A DNA stretch of 64,000 bases from Tillus elongatus (taxonomy: Eukaryota > Arthropoda > Insecta > Coleoptera > Cleridae): NCBI GenBank assembly GCA_964006375.1, contig OZ023269.1, forward strand, positions 6,704,426 through 6,768,425, given 5' to 3'. Numbering within the stretch: position 1 is the first letter of the stretch; each line of letters opens with the position of its first letter. Below the pieces are notes generated by a model. It did not search any database. It was given only the letters and a program-made list of their open reading frames with translations, and had not been told where the DNA came from. The position numbers and the translations under genes are program-made. Below, one piece after another: positions 22,270 to 55,679 of this stretch.

Positions 22270-22310
22270 CAGCAATACCAAGACTTCACTGTTGTTAAAA
22301 AAACCGAACT
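22270..22310 (-). other. Paip2: Putative PAIP2 5' UTR exon and initiator
   Basis: On the minus strand a donor CTG|GTAAGAGTT ends an exon at 22270, 137 bases before the acceptor at 22133. An arthropod initiator TCAGTT lies at 22312-22307, giving a possible start near 22310. Inferred only. Confidence 0.4.
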
Positions 22311-22869
22311 GATAAAAAGAATTTTATCAAAAGCTGACGGAGTTTTGTACGTGAGATTATTTTTTGATATCACAAACTATTTATCAAAATTTCCAGCTCT
22401 TTCTGTTTTTACGCTTCTGTTGTCAAACAAGTGACGTTCAACTTCGGCATTTATTCGTGTTTTCCCCTCCCATTTTTCCCTGACCTAAAGCAAAGCAAAT
22501 AGACAATTCTATAGTTTGTAGGTGATTGTCAGAGGGCGCAAGCGATAGCTCATTGGTATAGGCAACTCTTCACACTTTTGTTTATCAAATTTAAAAAATA
22601 TAAAATCTATCAAGTATTTTTTTATTTATTATTATAGGCACTATCCTATACAATTTAGATTAAAAATCAAGCAGATAATTCTACACTGAAATACTTTTTG
22701 TTTTCAAATGAAATATTACAGTGTGTGTTCAATCTTTTGTTCTCAATACGTCAGCTAATTGTAGACTGATTATGAAATAAGCACATTTATTTCACGGGCA
22801 AGAAATGTTTTACAAAGATAGCATCAAATACACTTAGGTATATACTGTTTTATTAAAGTAATACTACCA
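22311..22869. other. PAIP2 upstream region
   Basis: Sequence upstream of the putative PAIP2 start on the minus strand, partly less AT-rich at 22400-22560. It presumably contains the promoter; no single element can be named with confidence. Confidence 0.45.
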
Positions 22870-23180
22870 GCAAAATAATATATTATGTATCCAACCGATA
22901 ACTCAAAAAGTAATTAACCGATTTTAATAAAACTCGGCAAGTACCTTTCTTTTATTAATAGCTTGGGTTAGTTCGTTAGCCAGGAAAATCGGAGGTCTTC
23001 CAGTAAAAATTTGAGTTTTCTTTCGAAAAAATTTTTAGCTCCGAAGATTACAAAGCTATTTTGATGAAATTTGGTGGATATGTAAAAATAACTTTCTAGG
23101 CTTATATGTAAAATTGAGTTATTCAAATTTGAAGCATTGAATGAAAATTCACTACCATAACGCACTTGCTGCGTGCGGAT
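22870..23180. repeat. R-repeat half unit ending in hairpin terminus
   Basis: Runs from ATGTATCCAACCGATAACTC through GTTCGTTAGCCAGGAAAATC to the terminus CCATAACGCACTTGCTGCG (23155-23173). The same blocks recur at 57030-57480 and 57965-58437, there next to long (TA)n tracts; here the tract is absent. Confidence 0.8.
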
Positions 23181-23340
23181 TTTTTTTTTGTTAGTTTTAG
23201 GCAGGACACACACACATCATTTTTGAAAAAAATGATTTCTATATACCTACTATATATAGTTACATAAATAAGTTAACTTTTTTTATTTTTTAGTTATTTC
23301 TCCACCTAGATCAATAGATAGGTACCCAAAAGTGAGGCTA

Positions 23341-24840
23341 TTGTTAATTTCATACGTTCATTGTTGTCGGGCGGTTGACAAAACGGTGGTCGTGTCTCGT
23401 CTCGATCGCATTCTGTTCGTATATGCATTTCGATAGTAGAGTGGATGGTTTTTCTTCTCGCCAATATGTCGGGGCTTTCTTCAGGCGAAGTTCTTACGTG
23501 GTACTGGCTCTTCCGTTTAGTTGATCTCGTTCTGGTGTTTCTACTTGCAAAAATATCTCAGCGGGCCCTATTCACCCTCTGTCGACATCGGCTCTGTTCC
23601 AACAAATGTGTTCATTGACCTTTTTCTGGCTTGGCTTCACATTTACATGGTCTTTACACCCTTCATCTTGTACTTCATTCATAATTTCTTCTCCACTTGC
23701 TGCTGGCTGAGTAACTGTGTCGTCTTTTCCTCTCACAGCTCTCTTCACTGGAATGGCACTTTCACGGCAGACGTTGCTATTTTCTATGGTGATTTTTCGC
23801 ACTACCAGGTTACTGCCAGACGACATTATAATTTCTTCACCGCCGATAGTCAGGATGTTAGTGCCAAGATCAAGTTTAGCGCACTGACCCTGAAGTATGT
23901 CCAAGCCAATTATAATCGGGTCTGATATGGCCGCGACTATAGCTCTCTATGCTTTGCCTTTCATGACCCAATTTGCAGCTCGACGTCAGTTTGGCCAAAT
24001 ACCTGGATCCGATCACCACCGGCTGCATTTACTCTGTACACTCTGTCTGGCTCTGTTACTCCCCATCTTGGAACCATGTCGCGGCGAATAATCGTCCTAT
24101 GTGCGCCTGTGTCGACCACTATCTGGGTCTTATTACCGCTTACATATCCGTCTACGACGAGAGCGCTGTCAGAATCGCTAACTTGAGAAATGGTTACCGG
24201 CCTTAGCTTGACTTTTTCCCTTGCGCGTGATCTTAGAGCCCAACATTCGCTCCTTATATGTCCCACCTTGCCGCAGTTCCAGCAGTGCATGGCATTTGCA
24301 CGGTGAGCTCTTATTGGGTGTCCAGGAGACGTTGTTCTGCTATTTTCTCTAGTAGCTGCTTGATCTGGGATAAATTTGTTTTATTTTCTTCTTGGACTTG
24401 GACTGCGAACTTTCCACATGACTTTCCGACGCTTGCTTTACCGCTTCAAACTCCAAGGAATGTGCATCGTTCAAGTTTTTGCGTCTCGCCATCCTCAGCG
24501 CCTGCTGCGTGTCGGTATATCTGATGGCGTCAATGAAGGTTTGCACCGACAGCTGGTTTAAAAACTCCATTGGCGCTATGGGGTAACCTAATCGTGTCAG
24601 TTTGACAACGTCGGCATGGAGATGTTGGAGTCTTTCGCCCGATTTCTGACAACGATTTTTCAACTGCAATCGATACAACTGTTGTAAATGCTGGTCGCCA
24701 AACCTCATTTTTAATTGATGTTTAATGCTGTCAAAACTCAACGGTTCTTCACTGGGAATACCTTGAAGCACATCTAGAGCATCTCCTCTGAGAGCTACAA
24801 TTAACTAAATCGCTTTCTCTCTCTCGTCCCAGCCATTTGC
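23341..24840 (-). mobile_element. Ty3/gypsy LTR element, internally deleted copy 2
   Basis: Antisense relative of copy 1, covering gag (24840-24290), zinc knuckle and protease (24290-23961), linker (23904-23572) and the same short segment that in copy 1 joins the linker to integrase C-terminal sequence (about 23560-23380). No LTR or reverse transcriptase is visible. Truncated at both ends. Confidence 0.85.
23572..24840 (-). pseudogene. gypsy gag-protease (copy 2)
   Basis: Gag reads from about 24800 with MLQGIPSEEPLSFDSIKHQ and a 140-codon open stretch (24771-24349). A frameshift follows, then an intact CCHC knuckle CWNCGKVGHIRSEC (24290-24240). Protease carries the catalytic IVVDTGAHRTIIRR near 24110. 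A stop and frameshift near 23960 separate this from the linker reading MDILQGQCAKLDLGTN. Better preserved than copy 1 at the knuckle, but still broken. Confidence 0.8.
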
Positions 24841-25126
24841 TGTAGCAGCGGCTTAAAACTTTTCTTAATGAAAATTCACTAAAAACTGAAAAAACTTATA
24901 AATTGTTAAATTGATCGCTACGTGAATCATGGTATGTGATTATAAATGTAGGTATATATTTCCAAAACTATAGTCTTTAGGTATATGCGGTATAATACAA
25001 GAGTTGAAGCAGAGAACATGCCGCTCACTTTTAAAACATAAACATTTGAAAAAACTTAGTTACGGTAATTTAATTTGTTTTCAAATTCATTCACTATTTA
25101 AGAGCTCCTGTATGTGGCACCTCGAT
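24841..25126. other. Unassigned short AT-rich stretch
   Basis: Nothing recognised between gypsy copy 2 and the next repeat block. Confidence 0.5.
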
Positions 25127-25515
25127 TTTTTTGACGAATAATATAAACAAAAAACCCCCTAAATGCATCATTTTCACGAGACTCCGATTTCTATTGGTAA
25201 AGACTGCCGTATCACAATATTTTATATGTGTCAAAAATGTTAAAAGTTACAAAACAATTGCAATAACTCGAAAACGTTGTACGATATCATTTTTTTACAA
25301 GCACGCATTGTACTTCGATAGAAAATGCAATAATGCAATAATAAAATGGGTGTTCCATTAAAAAAAGAAAGCTTGTCTTTAACGACTTATTAGGCAATGT
25401 GATAGGCTTATGTGATTGTCAAAATAATTTTAAAAGATTCAGCTCAAACAACCCTATAATTAACTCATAAAATATTTTTCCGTATCTTGTATACTCAATA
25501 ACGGATATATTGAGC
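25127..25515. repeat. Third repeat type (mariner-like MITE candidate)
   Basis: Shares blocks with 32400-32650 and 59846-60060, including a 'cgatggaaaatgcaa' core and CGGATATATTGAGC. One edge reads GCGCCACCCTGTA (25500-25512), a mariner-style terminus. Confidence 0.55.
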
Positions 25516-26800
25516 TTGCGCCACCCTGTATGTATGTTAACATGTAAAAACTCAAATTCACCTCGGATATTTCTTCTAGGGGGCCTAGTTCGCGCTCATT
25601 TGAAGACATATGTTCAAAATTCAAAAGTCGAGGCCTGCCCAATAAGGATTTTTTCTACGAAAATTCGCTAAAAACGGTAGATTATTAAACCACAAACTCC
25701 ATATCTGAAACTGTTGCCAAAGCATCAGATACAGGGTCTATTTGAATTGAATTTCCTGGAAATATTTTAGTAAAATGAAGGACAATGACGGTTGAAAGTA
25801 AGACTTCAGGGTTTGTAAAACATTCTTCTTGAGACATTTTATTTCCATAGCCCGTATTAGATTCAAGTTATTTGCCTAAATGTTGCCTATTTTGACGTTT
25901 TAAATCGCAACTTTGGCGTTTTGAGGAAAACCCCAATTTATTTTGTTTAAATGCCTATAACTTTTTTGTCTTTTGACCTACAGAGATAAATTTTGGTGGG
26001 TAACTTACCCATAAGGATATAAACCCGCGTACCAAATTTGGTTGCCCTTACTATTTTAATTCCGGAGATATATATTTTTTTTGAAAGAAAACACAAAATT
26101 TTCCGGGAAAACCTGGGCCGATTTTCCTGGCTAACGAACTTATCCAAGCCATTTGCAAAAGGAAGATATTCAAAGGGTCTATTTGAATTGAATTTTCTGC
26201 AAATATTTTACTAAACTGAAGGACAATGATGGTTGAAGCTGTAACTTAAGGTTTTGTAAAACACACTTATTGCGAAATTTATTCTACAAAAGTCGTATTT
26301 GTTTCAGGTTGTTCGTCTAAAAATTGCAAATTTTGACGTTTCAAATTGCGACTTTGATGTTTTAAGAAGAAGATTTATAAAATTTTAAAAGTAGTTTTTT
26401 GATATTTCTTGACCTTTTTGCACCAAGAAAACTTCATCTTTGTCGGTAATATACAATAGAATTTGTTATCCACACAAAATATTTTGGCTTTGTGCGTTTC
26501 TCTGGTCATCAGTGGCACCCAAAATTTTTATCTTTAAATGCTTATAATTTTTCCGTTTTAACTTAGAGATCTGAATTTCGGTATGGTGGGTAAGTTTGAT
26601 AGTGTAATTGTGAGTACTACATTTTGTTGCCATAGCTTTGTTATTTTCGTAGATACAAAAAATTTCCGAAAGAAAACACAAAAAACTGGTCCGCTTTTCC
26701 TGGATAACGAAATTAACCAAGCCACTTGCAGAAGGAAGGTACTCGCCAAATTTGATCAAATTCGGCTTATTATTTTATGATTTATCGGTGATACATATAT
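25516..26800. repeat. R-repeat blocks without long (TA)n
   Basis: Two to three degenerate units with the recurring phrases TAGTTCGCGCTCATTTGAA, TTTTGACGTTT and CGGCTTATTATTTTATGA. At the place where other units have long (TA)n tracts, only TGTATGTATG or ACATATATAC is present. Open stretches here are repeat-derived and not genes. Confidence 0.7.
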
Positions 26801-27013
26801 ACGAAAAATTCGCTAAAAATTTAAATGTAATAATTCGCATTAAAAATGTTTTATGTGATGTTATTGTTCTTTGTTTAAATATTGGTTAGGTGTCTATTAA
26901 TGTACTGTAAATTAAAAAAAGGAACAATCAAAACTGTGGGAGGGTGTATATTTTTATTTAATCTTTTTATTAGTGTGTATAACGTGTAACAAAATAATTT
27001 AAGCAATTAAAAT

Positions 27014-47986
<20,973 letters not shown>

Positions 47987-48017
47987 AGTTCTGGTTTGGA
48001 GAAAACCCTCCTTCAGG

Positions 48018-48024
48018 TTTTATA
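48018..48024 (-). promoter_or_regulatory. Possible TATA box of the pyrokinin gene
   Basis: Minus-strand TATAAAA sits 32-38 bases upstream of the proposed start codon at 47986. If used, the 5' UTR would be very short (about 10 nt), so it could be fortuitous. Confidence 0.3.
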
Positions 48025-48635
48025 GAATCTAACACTGCGTCACCGTCACTGGGAGGTCCGAACGATAACAACTCCTGCTGTTTTTAAATCTCCAACTAAT
48101 CCAGGAGCTTTGGACACATGCAAACATCTCCACATTACAATGACTTCTTTATACAAATAGCGCTTTTCTCACTTCAGAAGGATCAGCAACGAATGCGACT
48201 TTTTGTCACATTTTAATTAATCAGGATTCAAGTAAAAAAAATCTATTTAATTGTCTGCTAGACAATTTAATGATAATTCTTCATTTGGTTTAATTAAGGC
48301 TGTATCAATATTAATGTAATTAAAGCTCGTAATGTCAAAGTTTAATCTTACGATGTAGGGTAACTTGAGGATAGATGGCTAGCATTTTTTTAAATGAGTA
48401 TAAGTTCATTTTGAATGGGTTTCAAAAATATTTATATTTTTTTATGAAACACTAAACTTACTAGAAGTAATACAAAATAAGTCAGATAAGTTCGAAAAAA
48501 CTTTAACAGTGTTATATAAAAAAATAATAAATAATTCAAAAACCATCTCTCCTCTTATGTTGAGGTGAGATGACGCAATCTATAAGTAAATGTAACTTTC
48601 GTTTTGTGCAAAAATGTCCTTAAATAATTCAGGCA
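48025..48635. other. Upstream region of the pyrokinin gene
   Basis: About 600 bp, AT-rich, with no recognised gene or repeat. It is the likely regulatory region if exon 1 is right. Confidence 0.45.
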
Positions 48636-49640
48636 TTACCTCGTTTTATACATAACGCCACAGGAATTGCAAAAATTAACAAATTTTGAGCATGAATCGT
48701 GAAACAAATGCAAACACTGCATACATTTCATCCAGTCATCAGTCTTTGTTGTTTGTGAATAAGCTTCGCCACAACCAGTACAGTTTTCTTTAGGATCCCC
48801 CAACTCATCTGAGGAGTCACGTAAATAAATGTTTCCGTCATAGTCTTCGTCCGAAGACGACCAATTGTTTGTCCGCTTAGACGAATCCTTCATGGCTGCC
48901 TTTGGTTTCTTACCCATTTCTGTTTTGGTTTCTCAGCCATTTTTTTTGTTCGTTTTGTTTCTCTTTGTTCTCTTAATAGCTTTTTTTCTCTTTTCATTAA
49001 TAGTCAAAATCTCCACTAACTACTTGCTTCTTCGTCTCACAGAGTCAACAGGAGTGGAAACAACTGGAACAGGTGAAATACCATCAAGCATCTTTCCAGG
49101 AGTAGGATTCTCTTCAGGTTTTAGAATCTCGTGAAACATCTGGAGCTGGTGGTGCTACTTTTTGCCAGCCGCAGCAAGGTTGTTGATTATCCTGAACTTC
49201 TCGTGGTTTTTCCGAAGTTGTTTGTTGACTTTTGGAGAGGGTTTTCTGCAAATTCTGTGGTTCAACAGATGCTACCTCTATTTGGAGATCAGGGCGATAG
49301 TCAGTTAAAAAAGCTTCCTTTGGAATGGCAGATAGATTGAGCGGCACATTTTCTGTATATTTAAAAGGCGATATGGCGTTATTAACCGAGACTCACTTAT
49401 TCCACCCTTCAGAAAGAAGCTTTTCAAATTGTAACCTGGCAATCTTTCTTCCTGGCTTAATTTTGATGAATAGATTGCAAGCGGCATAGTAGTTCATTTT
49501 AAAAGATTGAAAAAACATCTGTCGAGAGGCTGTAGGAATTGAGTGGTATGGCTCGGTAAGTACAAAAGAGTAATGCCATGTTCAAGGCAATATTCCAGAA
49601 TTGCAGCATCGCTGCAATGAGAAGTGTTCATGTAAATCAT
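48636..49640 (-). pseudogene. pogo-like DDE_1 transposase C-terminus with Cys-rich tail
   Basis: Minus strand reads CSDAAILEYCLEHGITLLYL then LPSHTTQFLQPLDRCFF, the third catalytic Asp block of pogo-like enzymes. Frameshifted coding follows through PLNLSAIPKEAFLTDYRPD (49340-49290). The last open part (48917-48636, 93 codons) is acidic then Cys-rich: CTGCGEAYSQ, WMKCMQCLHLFHDSC and FCNSCG, a PHD-like zinc-binding tail found on many insect pogo-like transposases. The N-terminal DNA-binding region and the first two catalytic acids are missing. Confidence 0.7.
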
Positions 49641-49933
49641 TTCTGTTGCACTAAATACAGATATAAGGGCCACAACAATTAATTAATTTTTTATTTTCGA
49701 ATTTTCGTGAAAAAAATTGTTAGAAAATTCCTTTTTGGAAGTTTCGTCGAAATGCTTTTTGTGAATAAATATATCTTGGCGGGTGGGTACATAGCATGAA
49801 GGGGTTTGTTAGCCAGGAGAATTGGACCAGTTTTTTCTGGAACGTTTTAAGTTTATATTCGGGGAATCTTTCTACTTTTTCAAACAATAAAGTTATTTTG
49901 ATAAAATATGGTAGATACATTGTTTCTACTATA
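49641..49933. other. Mixed repeat sequence left of mariner M2a
   Basis: From 49790 this is R-repeat sequence (GTTAGCCAGGAGAATTGGAC) fused to the left half of a hairpin-TIR MITE (CAAACAATAAAGTTATTTTG, TACATTGTTTCTACTA) in which M2a is inserted. Confidence 0.65.
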
Positions 49934-51836
49934 CAGGGTGGCGCATTGAAAACGAAACAGACCGGTTTGCGTCCAGAGAATATTTTTTTAAGAAACGCTG
50001 AATCACGGCAACTTTTATATTGAGGGGGACATGTTTTGACATCAAACTCAACTTTGTCACATCAACCCCTTAAGGGTGGTGATAAGAACCCTTATATTTT
50101 AAATAGGGAACATGGGTCGAGTGTTACATCATTTGAAAGCTATTTCTTTTCTGAATTCAGCACACAATTTTTTTTGAAGTTTTATCAACTCGTTTAAAAA
50201 TTATTCACAGTTGGAGTTTCAAGAACGTATTTCATTCATTGTGATAAGAAATGCACTAATTAGTCAATTTTTCGTTAAAAAAAACTAAGAAACAAAACCA
50301 AACGTTCAAAAATGTTTATTCAGTTAAGTAAGTGTCCAAATTGTTGACCACCAGCTTCCATACAAAAGTACAAACTTTGTTCAAAATGAGCTCTGACATT
50401 CTGGAGCATTTGTGGACTTATTAGACGGCATTCTTCAACAATGCGTCGTCGTAATTCTTTCAGAGATCCCGGTTCTGTTGCGTAAATTCTACTCTTTAAA
50501 TGGCCCCATAGAAAAGAAGTCTAAAGGAGTTAAATCCGGTGATCTAGAGGGCAACTCAATAGCACCTCTACGCTCAATCCATTGCTCTGGAAACTCTTTG
50601 TTCAAAAACTCCCGAACACGCTGTGAAAAATGCGGAGGAGCTCCATCTTGTTGAAACACTAATTGAGTTTCTTGATAGCGATCATCATTTTCAACAATGT
50701 CAATTAGTAGAGGGTAAACGATATCTTCTAGTAACTCCAAATACGTTTCGCCACTCAAATTGCCATCAAGAAAAATTGGTCCGATTGAACGGTCTCCAAA
50801 AATGCCAGTCCAAACATTCAATTTCTGTGGAGTTTGAGTGTGGACTTCGTGAAAATTCCTTGGATTATTATCTGCCCAATAACGACAATTATGACGATTA
50901 ACTGTAGAGTTTAATAAAAACGTACACTCGTCTGATAAACATATATTGAACAGAAAGCTCCAGTTACCAGCTATTCGTACAGTCATAACTTCACAAAACT
51001 ACGGTCAAAATCATCTTCATTCAGTTGTTGTACAAGATGAATTTTATACGGGTGAAATTTATGATGCTTCAATATTCGCTGAATAGTTCTTCTTTTGATG
51101 TTTGAAACAGTGGCCAATTTTCTCGTGCTAAAAGTTGGGTCTGCAGCAATTTGTCCTAAAACTTCAATCTCAGTAGTCTCATTTCTAACCGGAAATTCAC
51201 GTTCAGGATCCCGTTTTTTGTTGGCTACTGAACCACCTTGTCGAAACTTTGCAACTAACTCCAAAATGTATTTTCTGTTAACATGTCTGTTCGGATGTCG
51301 TTCATTAAACAAATTTGCGGTACGGTTGGCAAAGTCATCGTTTTTGAAAAAAAGAGTAATTATTTCAATTCTTTCTTCTACAGAATACACCATTGTGAAA
51401 TTAATTTTCGGTAGTACTATCAAGTATCAAACCGACCGATAAACTGAAATAATAAACCGCATTCATCTCATTCCGATAAGAAATGTTCTGATAGTCAATT
51501 TTTTGTTTACAAACCAACAAAACATTGACTATCAGCACATTTCTTATCGGAATGAGTGAAATGCGTTTTTGCATCTTCAACTGTGAATAATTTTTAAACG
51601 AGTTAATAAAACTTCCAAAAAAATTAGTGTGCTGAATTCAGAAAAGAAAGAGCTTTCAAATAATGTAACACTCGACCCATGTTCTCTATTTAAAATATAA
51701 GGGTTGTTATCACCACCCTTAAGGGGTTGATGTGACAAAGTTGAGTTTTATGTCAAAACGTGTCCCCCTCAGCGTTTCTTAAAAAAAATTTCTCTGGACG
51801 CAAATCGGTCTGTTTCGTTTTCAATGCGCCACCCTA
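49934..51836 (-). mobile_element. mariner M2, copy a
   Basis: 1.9-kb element with inverted repeats of roughly 300 bp starting CAGGGTGGCGCATTG (left) and ending CAATGCGCCACCCTA (right). TA on both sides. It interrupts MITE sequence: joining CTACTATA to TAGGTTATACTGG recreates the uninterrupted form seen at 60250. Confidence 0.9.
50320..51393 (-). pseudogene. mariner M2a transposase, two frameshifts
   Basis: Starts at ATG 51393 (MVYSVEERIEIITLF). The helix-turn-helix half is open to about 50985, where a short deletion after DDFDR shifts the frame. The catalytic half then reads CLSDECTFLLN (first Asp), FQQDGAPPHFS (second Asp) and RSPDLTPLDFF (third Asp), again with 36 residues between the last two. 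A second frameshift near 50490 disrupts the C-terminus, which ends GGQQFGHLLN at 50320. All three catalytic residues remain, but the frame breaks make it inactive. Related to M1 (same spacing) but a separate family with different inverted repeats. Confidence 0.85.
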
Positions 51837-51955
51837 TATAGGTTATACTGGTAACCAAATTTGATGCCCGCTTTCATTAAAAAAAAGACATATTTGGCAT
51901 TAAAAACATTTTAATGAAAATGTACTACCATAACGCACTTACTGCACCCAGAATT
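51837..51955. repeat. Right half of a hairpin-TIR MITE
   Basis: TAGGTTATACTGGTAACC to CATAACGCACTTACTGCACC (51929-51948); continues the MITE left of M2a. Confidence 0.75.
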
Positions 51956-53008
51956 TGTTGTAGTTATTGCGATTTGTCAAATTTAAGTGACTAATTTTCT
52001 GTCGGCAAACTCATTAAAAAACATAATAAGGAAAACATTTCAATTTGTCAAAGACGTATGTTCAGTTCACATGACGGCTTTTTAAAATCAAAAAAAATCC
52101 ATTTATTTTTGTAGAAGAGCTCGCTTATCCAGGTTAATGGAAAAGATTATTGACGTTTTATAGTGTTATAGTCGTTTTAAGTTGCCGCGGTTCTTCCTTT
52201 ACAGCGGTAGCGGGAACTCTGAAGTCTGAAACGTAACTTCACTTCACTTAGTTGATTACATGATTACAACAGCTTCTGGTTTATATCTAACGACGATAGA
52301 TGTGAAGCGTGACTACTTTATTTGCTCGATCCTTACTGCTTCCTCCCCTAAATAACTCCACACTTCTAACCGGAAGACTGAAAACATACCAAACGAAAAT
52401 TTTATTTACTTGTTTATTTATTTTGCTTCAAGCAAGGTTTATATTATGTATTAGAAATATGGAAGTTTAATACAGACGTAGCGACTAGTTACTTGGCTTC
52501 ACAAATGTGTGTTTTCTCCTATGTAACGGGTTTCGCTGCTCGACAGCATCATAAGACACGAAAAAATTAAATTAATATATACGCATTCACGAAATGGGGA
52601 ATTTGCATAAAATTTAATCACACATCTTTTTCCATTTTTTCATACCTTATGTTATAGTGAAAATCGTTGCCATTTTACATTTTGTTACGTGACTATAAAC
52701 GCTCCAGCTATTGTTGTGACGTCAGATGCTCCAACTAGTAACGCAGAAGCGAGGTTAGCTGTACACGTTTTTCCATTGAAAATCGGTGCTATTATCAAAT
52801 TAATGAAGTAGTCAAGAAAAACGTAAAATAAACACTATTAAATAGTTTCATAGTTAACATAGTTAACTACTGGTCTCACTGGAATGTTTGGTTTGTGACT
52901 TTTTAGATAGCTATACATGTTTGCATATTTTAGAATACAATTTAAGTATATTTTTTTACTACTAGTACCTTGTTTCTTTCACGTCGGTCTATCTCTATCA
53001 CTATGGTC
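51956..53008. other. Unassigned region
   Basis: About 1 kb of moderately AT-rich sequence. No coding, RNA or repeat feature recognised. Confidence 0.45.
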
Positions 53009-53120
53009 AATCACTGATGATTTCAATCACCGACGACGCCAATCACCGACTATGTCAATCACCGACGACGTCAATCACCGACGACGCCAATCACCGACGA
53101 CTTCAATCACCGACGACTCC
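53009..53120 (+). repeat. 16-bp minisatellite, seven units
   Basis: Units start AATCACCGAC at 53009, 53025, 53041, 53057, 53073, 53089 and 53105; consensus AATCACCGACGACGYC. Confidence 0.95.
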
Positions 53121-53985
53121 AAGAAGCAGTTTCACCTTACCAACAACAAGATTTTCCCGAAAACTTTCATTTCGTCTAGGAAGGTAGGGATCTCTTACGT
53201 ACCCAACATCGCATGGCACATGAAACCTACAGCTTGAGGCCCCCTCTGAAGGACGGAACGTGCAAATATTCAACACCATGCCACAACCTCCGTTGATGTT
53301 AATTTACAGTATGCACTGAGATGAAACTGAGGCTGCTACTGAAAAACCATTTGCCATTATCATAAGCGGGGCTTGTAATAGTAAAATAAAGAATATTACG
53401 TTGCTATTGACCGGTTTTGAAGATTGGAGATTAACAAACTTACACCATGTGATAATAATTTTCATGAATTCAGCGGTACCAACTACTCCAGAAAAGTATA
53501 ATTCTAAAGCTGCTATATTCTCTTCTACAAAAAGTTTTGCAGCTAGAAGAGCATTTTCCCTTTCTAAGTTCTAAGAAAAAGGACTTTTTTCGAAAGCGCA
53601 CAAGCTAATTTATCTACTTAACTACTTTCAGACGAATGAAGCTCTTTTAAATCTGCTAAATTTTCAAACTCAATCAGAGTACGATAATCTATATTTGGGA
53701 AGACATGGTACTGTTCTTGTTTTTCTGATCAAACCAAATATTTCTAATAAATCTGATTATATGGATTTTGTCGAATAAGAAGAAAATGTTCTCATTTTAT
53801 TCGAATTGATTAATTATATAACCCTCTGCTGCCGAAAAGGTTTTGACTCTTTACCTACAAGAGTTTATGCTGTTTTGTTCATTCGATGATTACCAAACAA
53901 ACTCACAATAGTGTAGCCATCCTGTGTTTCAATTTTGACAACATTCAACAAAATGTCTAAGGAAAACGCATGAGGTTTGCTTGAC
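53121..53985. other. Unassigned region
   Basis: A plus-frame stretch near 53330-53580 is open for about 80 codons without any domain I recognise. Otherwise nothing seen. Confidence 0.4.
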
Positions 53986-53989
53986 AGGA

Positions 53990-54130
53990 TATAAGACAAT
54001 AATGTCTTCTTTTCGTGAAGTTTCCTAGAAAAAATTCACTAATGGGGAGATCCTGACTTTTGAATTTTAATTTTTTTTTTACAAATGAGCACGAACTAGG
54101 ACCCCTAGAACCCATATCCGGGGTCAGTTT

Positions 54131-54200
<70 letters not shown>

Positions 54201-54401
54201 CCGATAACTCAAAAAATAATACGCCGCTTTGATAAAATTTGGCATGTGGCTTCCTTTTGTGAGTGGCTTGGATAAGTTCGTTAGCCAGGAAAATCGGACG
54301 AGGTTTTCCGGGAAAATTTTGGGTTTCCTTTAAAAAAAAATTATCTCAAAAAATAAAAAAGCTATGATAACCAAATTTGGTAGGTAGGTTTACAATATAA
54401 A
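53990..54401. repeat. R-repeat block with (TA)n tract 8
   Basis: TTCACTAATGGGGAGATCC, TCCGGGGTCAGTTTCAA, (TA)n at 54133-54196, then CCGATAACTCAAAA and GTTCGTTAGCCAGGAAAATC: the full block order of this repeat. Confidence 0.85.
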
Positions 54402-55402
<1,001 letters not shown>

Positions 55403-55580
55403 TAGGGAAATAAGCATAATTGCTTTATGACGTCATTCCATCCTTATCGTAAAAATACTAATTGCCATAAAATCATAATTGTCACTTCGCCAATTCTGTT
55501 GCGATCCCAGATTTTTCTAATTCATAATATACACCTCTAATTTTGAACCCTCTTGATAATAGCGTTCAGGTTTTTAAAGA

Positions 55581-55582
<2 letters not shown>
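55403..55582. other. Unassigned short spacer
   Basis: Nothing recognised. Confidence 0.5.

Positions 55583-55678
<96 letters not shown>
55583..55678. repeat. (TA)n tract 10
   Basis: About 96 bp with one CA substitution near 55612. Confidence 0.97.

Positions 55679-55679
<1 letters not shown>

Noticed and set aside
48865..51442. Plus-strand open frames across the pogo and M2a regions
   Set aside because: They are antisense shadows of the transposase coding on the minus strand.
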